A stretch of 64,000 nt of DNA from Maridesulfovibrio sp. (GTDB lineage: Bacteria > Desulfobacterota > Desulfovibrionia > Desulfovibrionales > Desulfovibrionaceae), in assembly GCF_963667685.1 (NCBI RefSeq), contig NZ_OY763931.1:1317501-1381500 (forward strand), read 5' to 3'. The notes under the pieces were generated by a model. The model saw only the letters and a list, made by a program, of their open reading frames with translations. It had not been told where the DNA came from and did no database searches. Positions 33,841 through 43,309 of the stretch are shown piece by piece; positions within the stretch are counted from its first letter, which is position 1; every line of letters starts with the position of its first letter. A program made the position numbers and the translations under genes.

Positions 33841-35210
33841 GGTTCTCCCACCTTTGCTCCCACAAGGGAATGGTTCTTGGCCTCGGTAATATTCACCTTA
33901 ACCAGTTTGCCTCCGAGCTTCTGCTCTTCATCATACCCTGCAAAGTGAACATTGACCACCCGTCCACCGGGATCTTTGCCCCGCCAAGACATTCCGTCAG
34001 CTTCCTGCCGTTTGCTGGGACGTTCCAGCAGAACCACGGTTTCCTGACCGATTAAAGCTTCTAGACTTTCTCTAGTAATACGGTTTTGCCTTTCCTGCAA
34101 GCGGGCAAGCCGGGCCTGCGCGACCTCTTCAGAAACTTTCGGCTTCATCTTTACTGCGGCAACACCCGGACGATCTGAGTATTTAAAAGAAAAGCTGCTT
34201 TCGTAGCGCACCTGTTCCAACATATCCATAGTCTGCTCAAAATCTTCATCAGTCTCGCCGGGAAAGCCCACGATCAGATCAGTGGTCAAAGAAATATTCG
34301 GGCAGGCTTCTTTAAGCCCTTCCACAATGCCCAGATAACGTTCACGATCATATTTGCGCCCCATCTTTTTCAGAATACTATCCGAACCGGACTGCACGGG
34401 AAGATGCAGACTGGGGCAGAGATTAGGCAGTTCTCCAAAAGCTTTGATTACTTCAGGCGCAATGTCCTTAGGATGGGAGGTTGTAAATCGGATACGCTCC
34501 AGCCCTTCAATCTCTGAAATTTTGTAAAGCAACTGGGCAAAGGTGATATCATCACCCTTCTTGTCCATGCCGAAACTGTTCACGTTCTGGCCCAAGAGGG
34601 TTATTTCCCGGATACCGGATTTTACCAGATGGCGGCATTCTTTTATTACGGCTTCAGAGCTGCGGGATTTCTGCCTGCCGCGTGTGTAAGGTACGATGCA
34701 GTAGGCGCAGAAGTTATCGCACCCCTGCATGATGTTTACAAAAGCCTGACCGGGAATGGTTCCCACACCCGGCGGAATCAAGTCGAGATTGGGCTGCACT
34801 TCTCCGCCTTCTCGTTCCGGGTAGTCGGTCAGGAAATCATTGAGCACCAGCCTTTTTTCATGGTTAGCGGCCAGATCTTCCAACGCGTCCGGAGCCTTGG
34901 CGATACCGTCACTGCCGAATACAAGGCGAACATGCGGGAACTTCTCAAGAAACCCGTCACCTATCTGCTGCGCCACACAACCGCCGACAGCCACAAAGCT
35001 GCCCGGGTTAGTACACAGTGGTGCCAGCCGGCCCAGTACGCTGTAAACTTTCTGTTCCGGCTTATCGCGTACGGAACATGTGTTAATAATAAATATATCT
35101 GCTTCAGATTCCTTGACAGCTGTCCAGCCACGACTTTCCATGGCCCGAATCAGCCAGTCTGAATCGTGAACGTTCATCTGACATCCGAATGTTAGTACTG
35201 TAAATTTCAT
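33834..35210 (-). CDS. miaB: tRNA-2-methylthio-N6-dimethylallyladenosine synthase MiaB
   Basis: 458 residues. Radical-SAM methylthiotransferase that modifies A37 of tRNAs. N-terminal cluster cysteines are Cys10, Cys45 and Cys78; the radical-SAM CxxxCxxC is Cys164/168/171 (GCDNFCAYC). A C-terminal TRAM domain follows (LIGQETVVLLERPSKRQEAD). TTDLIVGFPGETDEDF is typical of the family and the length fits MiaB rather than RimO. Head of the operon with the nuclease-like, PHP and sirtuin genes. Confidence 0.93.
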   Translation of the reverse strand: MKFTVLTFGCQMNVHDSDWLIRAMESRGWTAVKESEADIFIINTCSVRDKPEQKVYSVLGRLAPLCTNPGSFVAVGGCVAQQIGDGFLEKFPHVRLVFGSDGIAKAPDALEDLAANHEKRLVLNDFLTDYPEREGGEVQPNLDLIPPGVGTIPGQAFVNIMQGCDNFCAYCIVPYTRGRQKSRSSEAVIKECRHLVKSGIREITLLGQNVNSFGMDKKGDDITFAQLLYKISEIEGLERIRFTTSHPKDIAPEVIKAFGELPNLCPSLHLPVQSGSDSILKKMGRKYDRERYLGIVEGLKEACPNISLTTDLIVGFPGETDEDFEQTMDMLEQVRYESSFSFKYSDRPGVAAVKMKPKVSEEVAQARLARLQERQNRITRESLEALIGQETVVLLERPSKRQEADGMSWRGKDPGGRVVNVHFAGYDEEQKLGGKLVKVNITEAKNHSLVGAKVGEPW

Positions 35211-35403
35211 ACCCGGCTCATACTCTATATAAATATGATGGTAAAGGTTAGAGCGACGCCACCGAAACCCTTTAGGGAGTCTACCGCCGGTCTTTTCAAA
35301 TCACAAAATACTTGTTTGCAAAAAGTGTAACTAAACGCTTCAACAATATATTATCGAGGCCATCACACTACATTATTTCGATTATACCAAACCAACAAAA
35401 AAA

Positions 35404-35441
35404 AGGGGAAAGCCTTCTGTCAGCACAGAAAACTCTCCCCT
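35404..35441 (-). terminator. Intrinsic terminator after the rsfS-gpmI operon
   Basis: Nested stems AGGGG (35404-35408)/CCCCT (35437-35441) and TTCTGT/ACAGAA inside. On the minus strand a run of eight T follows. Confidence 0.7.
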
Positions 35442-35472
35442 GAATATCTGTAATTACAAAATAAAACGATTT

Positions 35473-35712
35473 TTAAAAAAAATCAGGATCAACAGCAGCC
35501 TTACCATTATTAAGCATGGTTTTGTAAAACCTGATCACTTTTTCATCAACCGGAACAATCGGAAAGTTGCGACGACAGGCATCGCAAGTTGCCATTGCCG
35601 GCTGTGTAGGCGCGATGTAAGGCACTTCCCGCCCGCAAAAGGGACAGGGAAACATAAAAATTATCTCCATCCCGCTGGGCTTAACCGGAGATAAAGGTTT
35701 GTGGCTAGACAT
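35473..35712 (-). CDS. Small zinc-ribbon-like protein (79 aa)
   Basis: 79 residues with two CxxC pairs (FPCPFCGREV and ATCDACRRNF), a likely zinc ribbon. It starts 3 bp after gpmI, with AAAGGA seven bases before the ATG, so it is the third gene of the rsfS-gpmI operon. No family is firmly recognised; the charged C-terminus has no motif. Confidence 0.65.
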   Translation of the reverse strand: MSSHKPLSPVKPSGMEIIFMFPCPFCGREVPYIAPTQPAMATCDACRRNFPIVPVDEKVIRFYKTMLNNGKAAVDPDFF

Positions 35713-35715
35713 TAA

Positions 35716-37248
35716 TTATCCTTTTAAAAGGTCCTTTCCGGTCATTTCTACGGGAACGGAAATACCCATGTGATTCAGTATTGTGGGCGCAATGTCACAA
35801 AGAGCACCCTCAGCAGGAGTCTTGCCTTCGAACGCTTCACCAATGAAAACCAGTGGAACGTTATTCAGACTATGGGCTGTCTGGGGACCGCCATATGCGT
35901 CGATCATTTCCTCTGCGTTGCCATGGTCGGCAGTAAGGAAAATTGCCCCGCCCTGAACTTTGACTGCTTCCACAATCCTGCCGACACATGCGTCCACAGT
36001 CTCGCAGGCTTTGATAGCTGCGGGAATAATGCCTGAATGACCGACCATGTCAAGGTTGGCAAGGTTGCAGATACACAGCGGATAATTCGGCAGTGCACCG
36101 ATCAGCTTTTCAGTAACTTCTTCGGCACTCATCTGCGGCTTAAGGTCATAAGTTGCCACTTCGCGCGGTGAAGGAACAAGAATACGGTCTTCGCCTTCAA
36201 AAGGCTCCTCACGCCCACCGTTCATAAAATAGGTAACATGAGCGTACTTCTCAGTCTCTGCTATACGCAGTTGCTTAAGTCCCTTATCCGCGACAACTTC
36301 CCCGATGGGATTGCTGATATTCAACGGAGGAAAAGCATTGGGAAAAGTAAAATCAGACTCGTACTGAGTCATGGTCATGAAACCGCTTAGAGCAGGAATC
36401 TTAGGACGGTCGAATTCGCTGAAGTCTTTTATGGCGAGCACTCTACAAAGCTGCCGGGCACGATCCGCGCGGAAGTTGAAAAAGAACACACCGTCGCCGT
36501 CTTTCAAAGTGCCGTCCACACCGGCAACAAGACGCGGTTTAATGAATTCGTCAGTCTCTTGAACTGCGTAAGCCTCTTCCACTCCCTTTACCGGATCGGA
36601 AACAACCTGCCCCTCGCCAAGCACGAGGGCTTTGTAGGAAAGCTCGTTGCGCTCGTAGTGCTTGTCACGATCCATGGAGTAGTACCTGCCGGAGATGGAA
36701 GCAACCTTACCCGCCCCGAGTACATTCATTTTATCAACCAACTTCTGCATGTAGACTTTGCCGCTGGTAGGGGAGGTATCACGTCCATCCATGAAGGCAT
36801 GTACGAAAATCTCCTCAATTCCGGCATCCTTGGCAACTTCAATCAACGCAAAAAGATGATTTATGTGTGAATGCACGCCGCCATCAGAAAGGAGCCCCAT
36901 GTAGTGCAGACGTCCGCCAGCAGCCTTGACATCGCTCATCAGCTGGCAGATCGCTGCATTAGAAGCGAGTTCGTGCTTCTCAATCGAGATATCAATACGG
37001 GTCATGTCCTGATAAACAACACGTCCGGCGCCGATGTTGGTGTGACCGACCTCCGAGTTACCCATGAATCCGTCAGGAAGGCCCACCGCACGACCGGAGC
37101 ATTTCAGCTGGGTCTTAGGGCAGCTTTCAAGAAGTCCGTCCAGAACGGGAGTGTTGGCAAGTTTAACTGCGTTGCCTTTACCTTCAGGAGCAATTCCCCA
37201 TCCGTCCAGAATAAGGAGGACAGTAGGAGCACCGGTTTGCTGAGACAT
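35716..37248 (-). CDS. gpmI: 2,3-bisphosphoglycerate-independent phosphoglycerate mutase
   Basis: 510 residues, standard length. Interconverts 3- and 2-phosphoglycerate with two Mn ions. Seen: LLILDGWG near the start with the first metal Asp, the phosphorylated Ser65 in MGNSEVGHTNIGAGR, HAFMDGRDT, NLANLDMVGHSG and TADHGNAEEM. Lies 21 bp after rsfS. Confidence 0.95.
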   Translation of the reverse strand: MSQQTGAPTVLLILDGWGIAPEGKGNAVKLANTPVLDGLLESCPKTQLKCSGRAVGLPDGFMGNSEVGHTNIGAGRVVYQDMTRIDISIEKHELASNAAICQLMSDVKAAGGRLHYMGLLSDGGVHSHINHLFALIEVAKDAGIEEIFVHAFMDGRDTSPTSGKVYMQKLVDKMNVLGAGKVASISGRYYSMDRDKHYERNELSYKALVLGEGQVVSDPVKGVEEAYAVQETDEFIKPRLVAGVDGTLKDGDGVFFFNFRADRARQLCRVLAIKDFSEFDRPKIPALSGFMTMTQYESDFTFPNAFPPLNISNPIGEVVADKGLKQLRIAETEKYAHVTYFMNGGREEPFEGEDRILVPSPREVATYDLKPQMSAEEVTEKLIGALPNYPLCICNLANLDMVGHSGIIPAAIKACETVDACVGRIVEAVKVQGGAIFLTADHGNAEEMIDAYGGPQTAHSLNNVPLVFIGEAFEGKTPAEGALCDIAPTILNHMGISVPVEMTGKDLLKG

Positions 37249-37269
37249 GATTAAATTCCTTGCGCAGAA

Positions 37270-37656
37270 TTAACCCTGCGGCTTGAGTTTTAAATCTATT
37301 CTGGTGCCTTCTGACCAGAGACCTTCCACGTTATAAAATCCGCGGTTATCTTCTTGGAAAATATGAACAATTATATCGTTCAGATCGAGAAGAATCCAGT
37401 CACCGGTTTTGTAACCTTCCATACCGAGATATTCAATATTCTCCTTGGAAAGCTGCTCCAGAACGAAATCAGCCAGAGCCTGGGCATGACGTACACCCTT
37501 TGCACCGGCAACCATAACAACTTCAGCGATGGGGCAGATTCCCTGCACATCTACGGCTGCAACATCACTGGCCTGTTTATCGTCCAACCATTCAGCAACA
37601 AGCTGAACTTTATCCTGAGTATCGATCTGTTTGAATTTTTTTTCTTTAGTTTTCAT
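37270..37656 (-). CDS. rsfS: Ribosomal silencing factor RsfS
   Basis: 128 residues. Binds ribosomal protein L14 and blocks subunit joining when nutrients are low. Seen: GAKGVRHAQALADFVLEQL and GYKTGDWILLDLNDIIVHIF, with YNVEGLWSEG at the end, all typical. First gene of the operon with gpmI and the zinc-ribbon protein. Confidence 0.93.
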   Translation of the reverse strand: MKTKEKKFKQIDTQDKVQLVAEWLDDKQASDVAAVDVQGICPIAEVVMVAGAKGVRHAQALADFVLEQLSKENIEYLGMEGYKTGDWILLDLNDIIVHIFQEDNRGFYNVEGLWSEGTRIDLKLKPQG

Positions 37657-37813
37657 TCTTTTGGTTTAATTAACCGGCGTTTCCACTTCTTGAGAAACGC
37701 GCTTGGAACCGGACCGAAACAACGGGAATTAAGGGCTTGACGCCCCTGCGCGCCGAAGGTCCAATACTCCCGGCATGACGCAGTTCTCCACATTTCGTCC
37801 AAAGTACAATTAG

Positions 37814-37844
37814 ATTATATAGAGAATTTACGCCTACTACGCAA
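37814..37844 (-). promoter_or_regulatory. Possible rsfS promoter
   Basis: On the minus strand TATAAT (37814-37819) lies 19 bases after TTGCGT (37839-37844). Perfect -10, weak -35, long spacing. Confidence 0.35.
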
Positions 37845-37998
37845 TGACTACTGTAGACACTTTTTGAAAAGTTTTCAATTGTGAAAAACATTTTCGAATT
37901 CGAATAGATTTATTGAACATAGATGAATGCTAACGATCAAAACGACACGTTATCATAAGGACATAAACTATCGACTACCATAATTTTAACCATCCGGG

Positions 37999-38027
37999 TT
38001 GACGGCGGGCAGACACTTATGCATTAT
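37999..38027 (+). promoter_or_regulatory. Possible paaK promoter
   Basis: TTGACG (37999-38004), 17 bases, CATTAT (38022-38027). It drives a leader of about 190 bases before paaK that includes the terminator at 38140. Confidence 0.4.
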
Positions 38028-38139
38028 ATGTCCCATGCATAGCCACATCTTTTTTTCCTTCTTCTTTTTTTTCTTTTTTAGGACTGAAATATAGTCAACC
38101 CGTGGTTATGGGCAAAAAACATTTATTGAGAGTTGACCG

Positions 38140-38175
38140 GGCCACGGGCGAAACCCCGTGGCCTTTTTTGTTTTT
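38140..38175 (+). terminator. Intrinsic terminator (possible attenuator) in the paaK leader
   Basis: GGCCACGGG (38140-38148) pairs with CCCGTGGCC (38155-38163), followed by TTTTTTGTTTTT. No complete gene ends before it on this strand; it sits between the presumed promoter and paaK, 47 bp before the start codon, so it could control readthrough or end a short leader RNA. Confidence 0.7.
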
Positions 38176-38222
38176 GCAAACTAAAAAACTGTACCGGAAT
38201 CAACCATATCAGGAGGCAAGTG

Positions 38223-39530
38223 ATGATCTTCGATGTAGACAAGGAAACAATGCCGAGGGAAGAGCTGGAGGAATTACAGCTCAGACGTTTAAAACAACTT
38301 TGTGAACGAGTTTACGCAAACGTCCCCTTCTATAATAACAAGTTCAAGGAAAAAGGTATTGAGCCGAAAGATATCAACTCCCTTTCCGACCTCACAAAGC
38401 TCCCTTTTACTGAAAAACAGGACCTTCGTAACCACTATCCCTTCGGCCTGTTCGCTGTTTCCCGCGAAAACATTGTCCGCATCCACTCCTCTTCCGGCAC
38501 TACCGGTAAAGCAACTGTTGTCGGCTACACCAAGCGTGATATCAAGAACTGGGCGGATATGATGGCCCGCTCATTTGCCATTGCCGGAGCAACACCGGAA
38601 GACAGTATCCACAATGCTTACGGATACGGTCTTTTCACCGGGGGCCTCGGCGCGCATTACGGGGCGGAAGCACTGGGCGCGACCATCATCCCGGTCTCCG
38701 GCGGTGGAACCCGTCGTCAGATCATGCTGCTTAAGGATTTCGGCGCAGATGTAATCTGCTGTACACCTTCCTACGCCCTGTTCCTGCACGAAACCGGTAA
38801 GGAAATGGGCATTGATTTTGAGAAACTGCCCCTGAGGATCGGTATCTTCGGCGCTGAGCCATGGACCGAATCCATGCGCCGGGATATCGAGAACAAGCTT
38901 AAAATTAAAGCCCTCGACATCTACGGACTTTCTGAAATCATGGGTCCCGGTGTCGCCATGGAATGTGCTGAAGAACAAAATGGCCTGCACATTATGGAAG
39001 ACCATTTCCTTCCCGAAATAATCAACCCCGAAACAGGAGAACATGTTCAGCCGGGCGAAGCCGGAGAACTGGTCATCACTACCCTGACTAAAGAAGGTAT
39101 CCCGCTCATCCGCTACAGGACCCGCGACCTGACGCGCCTTAATTACACCACCTGCCGCTGCGGAAGGACCTTCGCCCGCATGCAACGCATAATGGGACGC
39201 AGTGACGACATGCTCATCATCCGCGGCGTAAACGTATTCCCGTCCCAGATCGAATCCATCCTCATCGAAACGGAAGGACTCTCCCCGCACTACCAACTGG
39301 TGGTTGAGCGTGACGGCAACCTCGATATCCTGACTGTTAAAGTCGAAATTTCCGGTGCCTCCTTCTCCGATGAAATTAAAAATTTACAGCGACTCGAAAG
39401 AAAGATACAAAAAACTATTAAAGAATTCCTCGGCGTAACCGCCCGGGTCAAACTCGTGGAACCCAAATCAATTGAGCGTTCCGTAGGCAAGGCTCAGAGA
39501 ATTTTAGACCTGCGTAAACAGGACCAGTAA
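38223..39530 (+). CDS. paaK: Phenylacetate-CoA ligase
   Basis: 435 residues from ATG 38223, which has GGAGG seven bases upstream; the open frame extends 90 bases further back through the terminator and is not used. An adenylate-forming enzyme that makes aryl-acetyl-CoA. Seen: the P-loop [33 protein letters not shown], and C-terminal [12 protein letters not shown]. In many anaerobes it works beside indolepyruvate oxidoreductase in aromatic amino-acid metabolism, though that oxidoreductase is not in this window. An ACT-domain gene follows by 29 bp. Confidence 0.93.
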   Translation: MIFDVDKETMPREELEELQLRRLKQLCERVYANVPFYNNKFKEKGIEPKDINSLSDLTKLPFTEKQDLRNHYPFGLFAVSRENIVRIHSSSGTTGKATVVGYTKRDIKNWADMMARSFAIAGATPEDSIHNAYGYGLFTGGLGAHYGAEALGATIIPVSGGGTRRQIMLLKDFGADVICCTPSYALFLHETGKEMGIDFEKLPLRIGIFGAEPWTESMRRDIENKLKIKALDIYGLSEIMGPGVAMECAEEQNGLHIMEDHFLPEIINPETGEHVQPGEAGELVITTLTKEGIPLIRYRTRDLTRLNYTTCRCGRTFARMQRIMGRSDDMLIIRGVNVFPSQIESILIETEGLSPHYQLVVERDGNLDILTVKVEISGASFSDEIKNLQRLERKIQKTIKEFLGVTARVKLVEPKSIERSVGKAQRILDLRKQDQ

Positions 39531-39559
39531 TAGAAACTACTCAAATGCGAGGAAACACC

Positions 39560-39991
39560 ATGAAATGTGACCAGCTATCAATATTTTTAGAAAACCGTGC
39601 CGGAAGACTCGCCGAAGTAACCCGTCTGCTTACTGAAAACAAAGTAAACATCCGGGCTCTCTCCTTGGCCGATACTTCCGACTTCGGTATCCTGCGACTC
39701 ATAGTCTCCGACTTTGAAACTGCGCAGACAGTACTCAAAGACGCGGGTTTCACCGTAGGCAAAACCTCCGTTGTCGCCGTTGTAGTCGACGACCAGCCCG
39801 GCGGACTGCACAACCTGCTCGAAATGCTTCGCGGTTCCGGTATCAACGTGGAATACATGTACGCATTTGTACACCAGTCCGGCTCAAATGCCGTAATCAT
39901 TTTCCGCTTTGACCGTACCGATCAGGCAATTGAACTGCTCAATGAAAAGCAGATCAAGATGATCCCCAGCGAAGAACTCTGTAAGCTTTAA
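39560..39991 (+). CDS. ACT-domain protein
   Basis: 143 residues from ATG 39560 (GAGG seven bases upstream). Two tandem ACT domains: CDQLSIFLENRAGRLAEVTR and on, and from about residue 70 VVVDDQPGGLHNLLEMLRGS. ACT domains bind amino acids. Paired with paaK, as often seen in anaerobes, it probably senses an aromatic or branched-chain amino acid and regulates the pathway. Confidence 0.9.
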   Translation: MKCDQLSIFLENRAGRLAEVTRLLTENKVNIRALSLADTSDFGILRLIVSDFETAQTVLKDAGFTVGKTSVVAVVVDDQPGGLHNLLEMLRGSGINVEYMYAFVHQSGSNAVIIFRFDRTDQAIELLNEKQIKMIPSEELCKL

Positions 39992-40000
39992 TGCCCCGCT

Positions 40001-40042
40001 GTCAGGGGAAGGAAACTTTTGAAAAAGTTTCCTTCCCCTGAC
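40001..40042. terminator. Perfect 20 bp hairpin after the ACT gene
   Basis: GTCAGGGGAAGGAAACTTTT (40001-40020) pairs fully with 40023-40042 around GA. A partial echo (CTTCAAAAACTTTTATCAAAC) follows. The terminal T tract is poor, but position 9 bp after the stop suggests termination. It resembles repeated GGGGAAGGAAACTTT hairpins of Desulfovibrio genomes. Confidence 0.7.
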
Positions 40043-40169
40043 ACCATCCTTCAAAAACTTTTATCAAACTTCGCATACAACGCATTCAGACGGCGTAGAT
40101 TGGATCGCAATATCTCGGTTGGTATTGCGTTTTTTATTACTGAAAATGGACCTAGAAAGCAGTCACCAA

Positions 40170-40682
40170 ATGTCATCAATACCCAAGAATAAAGAAGAGC
40201 TGGAAAATGCCATAAAAACAGCGGCAGAAAAATTATTCGCAGACTATAGGACAATTCCGCATGAATGCTCCCGCGTTCCCGGAGTTGAGGGAAACGTGAA
40301 AGGGACTGAAATTTCTGTCTGCGATACTGTCGCCTACCTTTTGGGCTGGGGCATACTGGTTATTAAGTGGCACACATTGAAGTCGCGGGGTGAAAAGATC
40401 GATTTTCCTGAATCTGGATACAACTGGAACCAGCTTGGAGACTTAGCTACCAATTTCCATGAACAGTACAAAGACTGGACCTACGAAAAATTGCTCGATG
40501 AATATGAAACAACTCTGAAAAAAATACTCACCATCATATCCCGGACCAGCAATAAAGATTTATATGAAAAGACGTGGTATAAAAAATATACTTTTGGCCG
40601 GATGATCCAATTCAACACATCCTCGCCGATGAAAAATATTCGAACCAAGATCAGGAGGTTCAAAAGGGCTAAAAGTCTATAA
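40170..40682 (+). CDS. ClbS/DfsB family four-helix protein (DUF1706)
   Basis: 170 residues from ATG 40170, the start that best fits the family's usual ~165-170 residues; no start has a good ribosome site. Seen: NKEELENAIKTAAEKLFADY, TVAYLLGWGILVIKWH, GYNWNQLGDLATNFHEQYKD and the C-terminal TFGRMIQFNTSSPMKN. ClbS protects colibactin producers; most relatives have no known role. Stand-alone, 51 bp before rtcB. Confidence 0.82.
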   Translation: MSSIPKNKEELENAIKTAAEKLFADYRTIPHECSRVPGVEGNVKGTEISVCDTVAYLLGWGILVIKWHTLKSRGEKIDFPESGYNWNQLGDLATNFHEQYKDWTYEKLLDEYETTLKKILTIISRTSNKDLYEKTWYKKYTFGRMIQFNTSSPMKNIRTKIRRFKRAKSL

Positions 40683-40733
40683 TCTTCCGCAGCCAGCTAC
40701 GGCATAGCATTAATAAAAAATCTGAGACTGTTA

Positions 40734-42161
40734 ATGAATATCAAGCTCCTCAAACAAGAATCATCCTGTATATGGCGCATGGAGAAATATGGTCCCATGC
40801 TGGTGGACGCACTGTTCTTCGGAAACAAGGACATCATCCTTGAACTGGACGACACCACCGTTTCGCAAGTGCGCGATGTAGCCTCGCTTCCGGGCGTAAT
40901 CGCCCCGGTCTGCGCCATGCCGGACGCCCATTCGGGCTATGGATTTCCTATCGGCGGAGTCGGCGCGTTTGATGAAAAACACGGGGTAATTTCTGCTGGA
41001 GGTGTTGGTTTTGATATTTCATGCGGAGTGCGCACTCTGACTACCGGACTAAAAAAACAAGACCTGATTTCCTGCGATGACAAGCTCGCAGAACTGCTTT
41101 TCAAACGCATCCCTTCAGGAGCCGGCAAAGGCGGCAAAATTACCCTTGAAGGAAATTTCATGGACGAAATGCTGCTTGGCGGGGCTGCGTGGGCCGTCGG
41201 GCAAGGTTATGGCAAACCGGAGGACCTCGGCAGAATTGAGGGGAACGGTAGAAACAGCTTTGCCGATCCAGAAAAAGTCCCGCTAAAAGCCAAGCAACGC
41301 ATGCGCAACCAGTTGGGGTCGCTCGGTTCTGGGAACCACTACCTTGAAGTGCAGTATGTGGAAAAAATTTACGACAAGGCAAAGGCTACGGCTTTCGATC
41401 TGCGAACCAATGATGTGCTGGTCAGCATCCATTGCGGATCGCGTGGATTGGGTCATCAGATCGCCAAGGACTATCTCCCTGTAATGGCCGAAGCCGCTCC
41501 TGCTTTCGGCATCAAACTTCCCCATAAAGATATTGCCTGTGCGCCGATTAATTCTGAACTGGGCCGGAACTATCTGGGAGCCATGGGTGCGGGTATCAAT
41601 TGCGCCCTTGCCAACCGTCAGGTCATCACCCACCTCGTACGCGAATGCTTTGCCGATATTCTGCCACAGGCGTACCTGTGCCTGCTCTATGATGTGAGCC
41701 ACAACACCTGCCAGCGGGAAGAACACAAGATCAACGGGAAAAGAAAAAATGTATGGGTCCATAGAAAAGGCGCAACCCGAGCACTTGGCCCGGGCCATCC
41801 TGAACTACCACGAGAATTCAAAAAATCAGGTCAGCCCGTAATTATCGGCGGCAGCATGGGCACGGCATCATACATTCTGGCCGGAACACCAGAAGGTGCG
41901 AAGATTTCTTTTTCGTCCTGCTGTCACGGAGCGGGGAGACTAATGAGCCGGGCCAAGGCCCGCAAATCTTTCAAGGGCAATAAAATTCAAAAGGAATTAG
42001 GCAGGCAGGGAATAACAATCCGCAGCGGATCTATTAACGGCATCGCTGAAGAAGCCCCGCACGCATACAAAGACATCGACGCAATCATAGAATCAACGCA
42101 GACTGCCGGAATAGCGGATAAGGTTGCCCGGTTACGCCCCATTCTGTGTGTTAAGGGATGA
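40734..42161 (+). CDS. rtcB: RNA ligase RtcB
   Basis: 475 residues. GTP- and Mn-dependent ligase joining 2',3'-cyclic-phosphate and 5'-OH RNA ends. Seen: PDAHSGYGFPIGGV, metal Cys97 in GGVGFDISCGVR, His233 in SIHCGSRGLGHQ, His323 in YDVSHN, and His343 in HRKGATRALGPG (the expected guanylylated residue). Ends IRSGSINGIAEEAPHAYKDI. No rtcA or archease gene adjoins. Confidence 0.95.
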   Translation: MNIKLLKQESSCIWRMEKYGPMLVDALFFGNKDIILELDDTTVSQVRDVASLPGVIAPVCAMPDAHSGYGFPIGGVGAFDEKHGVISAGGVGFDISCGVRTLTTGLKKQDLISCDDKLAELLFKRIPSGAGKGGKITLEGNFMDEMLLGGAAWAVGQGYGKPEDLGRIEGNGRNSFADPEKVPLKAKQRMRNQLGSLGSGNHYLEVQYVEKIYDKAKATAFDLRTNDVLVSIHCGSRGLGHQIAKDYLPVMAEAAPAFGIKLPHKDIACAPINSELGRNYLGAMGAGINCALANRQVITHLVRECFADILPQAYLCLLYDVSHNTCQREEHKINGKRKNVWVHRKGATRALGPGHPELPREFKKSGQPVIIGGSMGTASYILAGTPEGAKISFSSCCHGAGRLMSRAKARKSFKGNKIQKELGRQGITIRSGSINGIAEEAPHAYKDIDAIIESTQTAGIADKVARLRPILCVKG

Positions 42162-42167
42162 GGCCAA

Positions 42168-43175
42168 CTATGCTGCGCCAAGCCGAGTCTCAATGAGCCT
42201 GATTTGCGCCGGTTGCAGTACGCTGACCAGTGGTGAAATCAGAATACGTGTGGTGGTGACCAACCCTGTTTTCAGCGCATGTTCAAAAATAGAAATCCAA
42301 CGCTGAGCCAACTCGAAATTAAAGCTTGCGGAAGCGATGTATCCGGCTTCGGTATTTGCCAGCTGCAAGCGCAACAGCCATTCCTCAACCCTTTGCAGAA
42401 CTATTGCCAGATCCTGATCGTGAAAAGCATTGATTGAAATGGCATCATGCAAGGCCATCTCATCATCAGAAAAATCGACTCCAAGATGCTGCAAAAGTTT
42501 CCGCCTCAAAATTGAACACGAGCGCAGCTGATCCTCGTAATACTTATGCGAAATATTCTCACCGCTGTTCTCAAATTTATAGACCAACGCTTCAGGAAGA
42601 TTAGCAAAAAACATATCCTCATCCATGGACAGCTCAACCCACAGTGCATAGTCCTCACAATGCCTGTATTCGTCATTGTATTTATACTTTTCAAGAACTT
42701 CTCTCTTGAAAATCATGGATGGGTGAACAAACGGATTGTTAAAATACAGTCTGGACTTCAAGTCCTCATTTCCGGTTGGCACTTGCTGCAACAATTTATT
42801 CTGCCTGCGGTCAATGATGTAGCACCAAGTTCCCGAAAGGCTCAGCTCCGGATTTTCTTCCATAAAACGGACCTGCGTGCCCACTCTCTCCTCATGGCAG
42901 ACATCATCTGCATCCAGCCGCAAAATATATTCCGCATCTATTTTCTCTATTCCGGCATTCAAGGCCCCGACCAGACCGAGATTCTTGGGCAGATCATAAA
43001 TTTTAATTCTAGGGTCTGAAAAGCGGGAAAGAACTTCAAGGGTATCGTCGGTGGAGCCGTCATTGATTACGCAGATTTCAAAATCAGTATAATCCTGACG
43101 CAGCAATGACTTTAAAGACCTGGAAACTGTCTTTTGGGCATTATAAACGGGCAGCAAAATGGAAGCTTTAGGCAT
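42168..43175 (-). CDS. Glycosyltransferase family 2
   Basis: 335 residues from ATG 43175 (MPKASILLPVYNAQ); a TTG ten codons upstream has no ribosome site. GT-A fold with nucleotide-binding PVYNAQKTVSRSLKSLLRQD, INDGSTDDT, the metal DxD in LRLDADDVCHEE, and NPFVHPSMIFKREV. It transfers an unknown sugar, probably to a surface glycan. Convergent with rtcB, 6 bp apart. Confidence 0.9.
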   Translation of the reverse strand: MPKASILLPVYNAQKTVSRSLKSLLRQDYTDFEICVINDGSTDDTLEVLSRFSDPRIKIYDLPKNLGLVGALNAGIEKIDAEYILRLDADDVCHEERVGTQVRFMEENPELSLSGTWCYIIDRRQNKLLQQVPTGNEDLKSRLYFNNPFVHPSMIFKREVLEKYKYNDEYRHCEDYALWVELSMDEDMFFANLPEALVYKFENSGENISHKYYEDQLRSCSILRRKLLQHLGVDFSDDEMALHDAISINAFHDQDLAIVLQRVEEWLLRLQLANTEAGYIASASFNFELAQRWISIFEHALKTGLVTTTRILISPLVSVLQPAQIRLIETRLGAA

Positions 43176-43309
43176 AGCGAAATTCAGACATAAATATTGA
43201 ACCAAGTCAAGGTGCAGTAAGACAAGAAAACTACGCTAATTATCTAAATTTTATATCAGGAAGCCCAAAAACTGTGGAAATAGATTTTAATTTATATTAA
43301 GCTCAACGG

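Larger units (their letters stand above)
37657..38222. other. Divergent promoter region between rsfS and paaK
   Basis: No gene. Contains possible promoters for both directions, a long polypyrimidine run (about 38050-38081) and a terminator in the paaK leader, listed separately. Confidence 0.5.

Noticed and set aside
38133..38222. Upstream extension of paaK
   Set aside because: It passes through the leader terminator; ATG 38223 has GGAGG at proper distance and matches the family's start.
38571..39296. 241-codon minus-strand frame opposite paaK
   Set aside because: Shadow of the paaK codon pattern; no domain and no signals.
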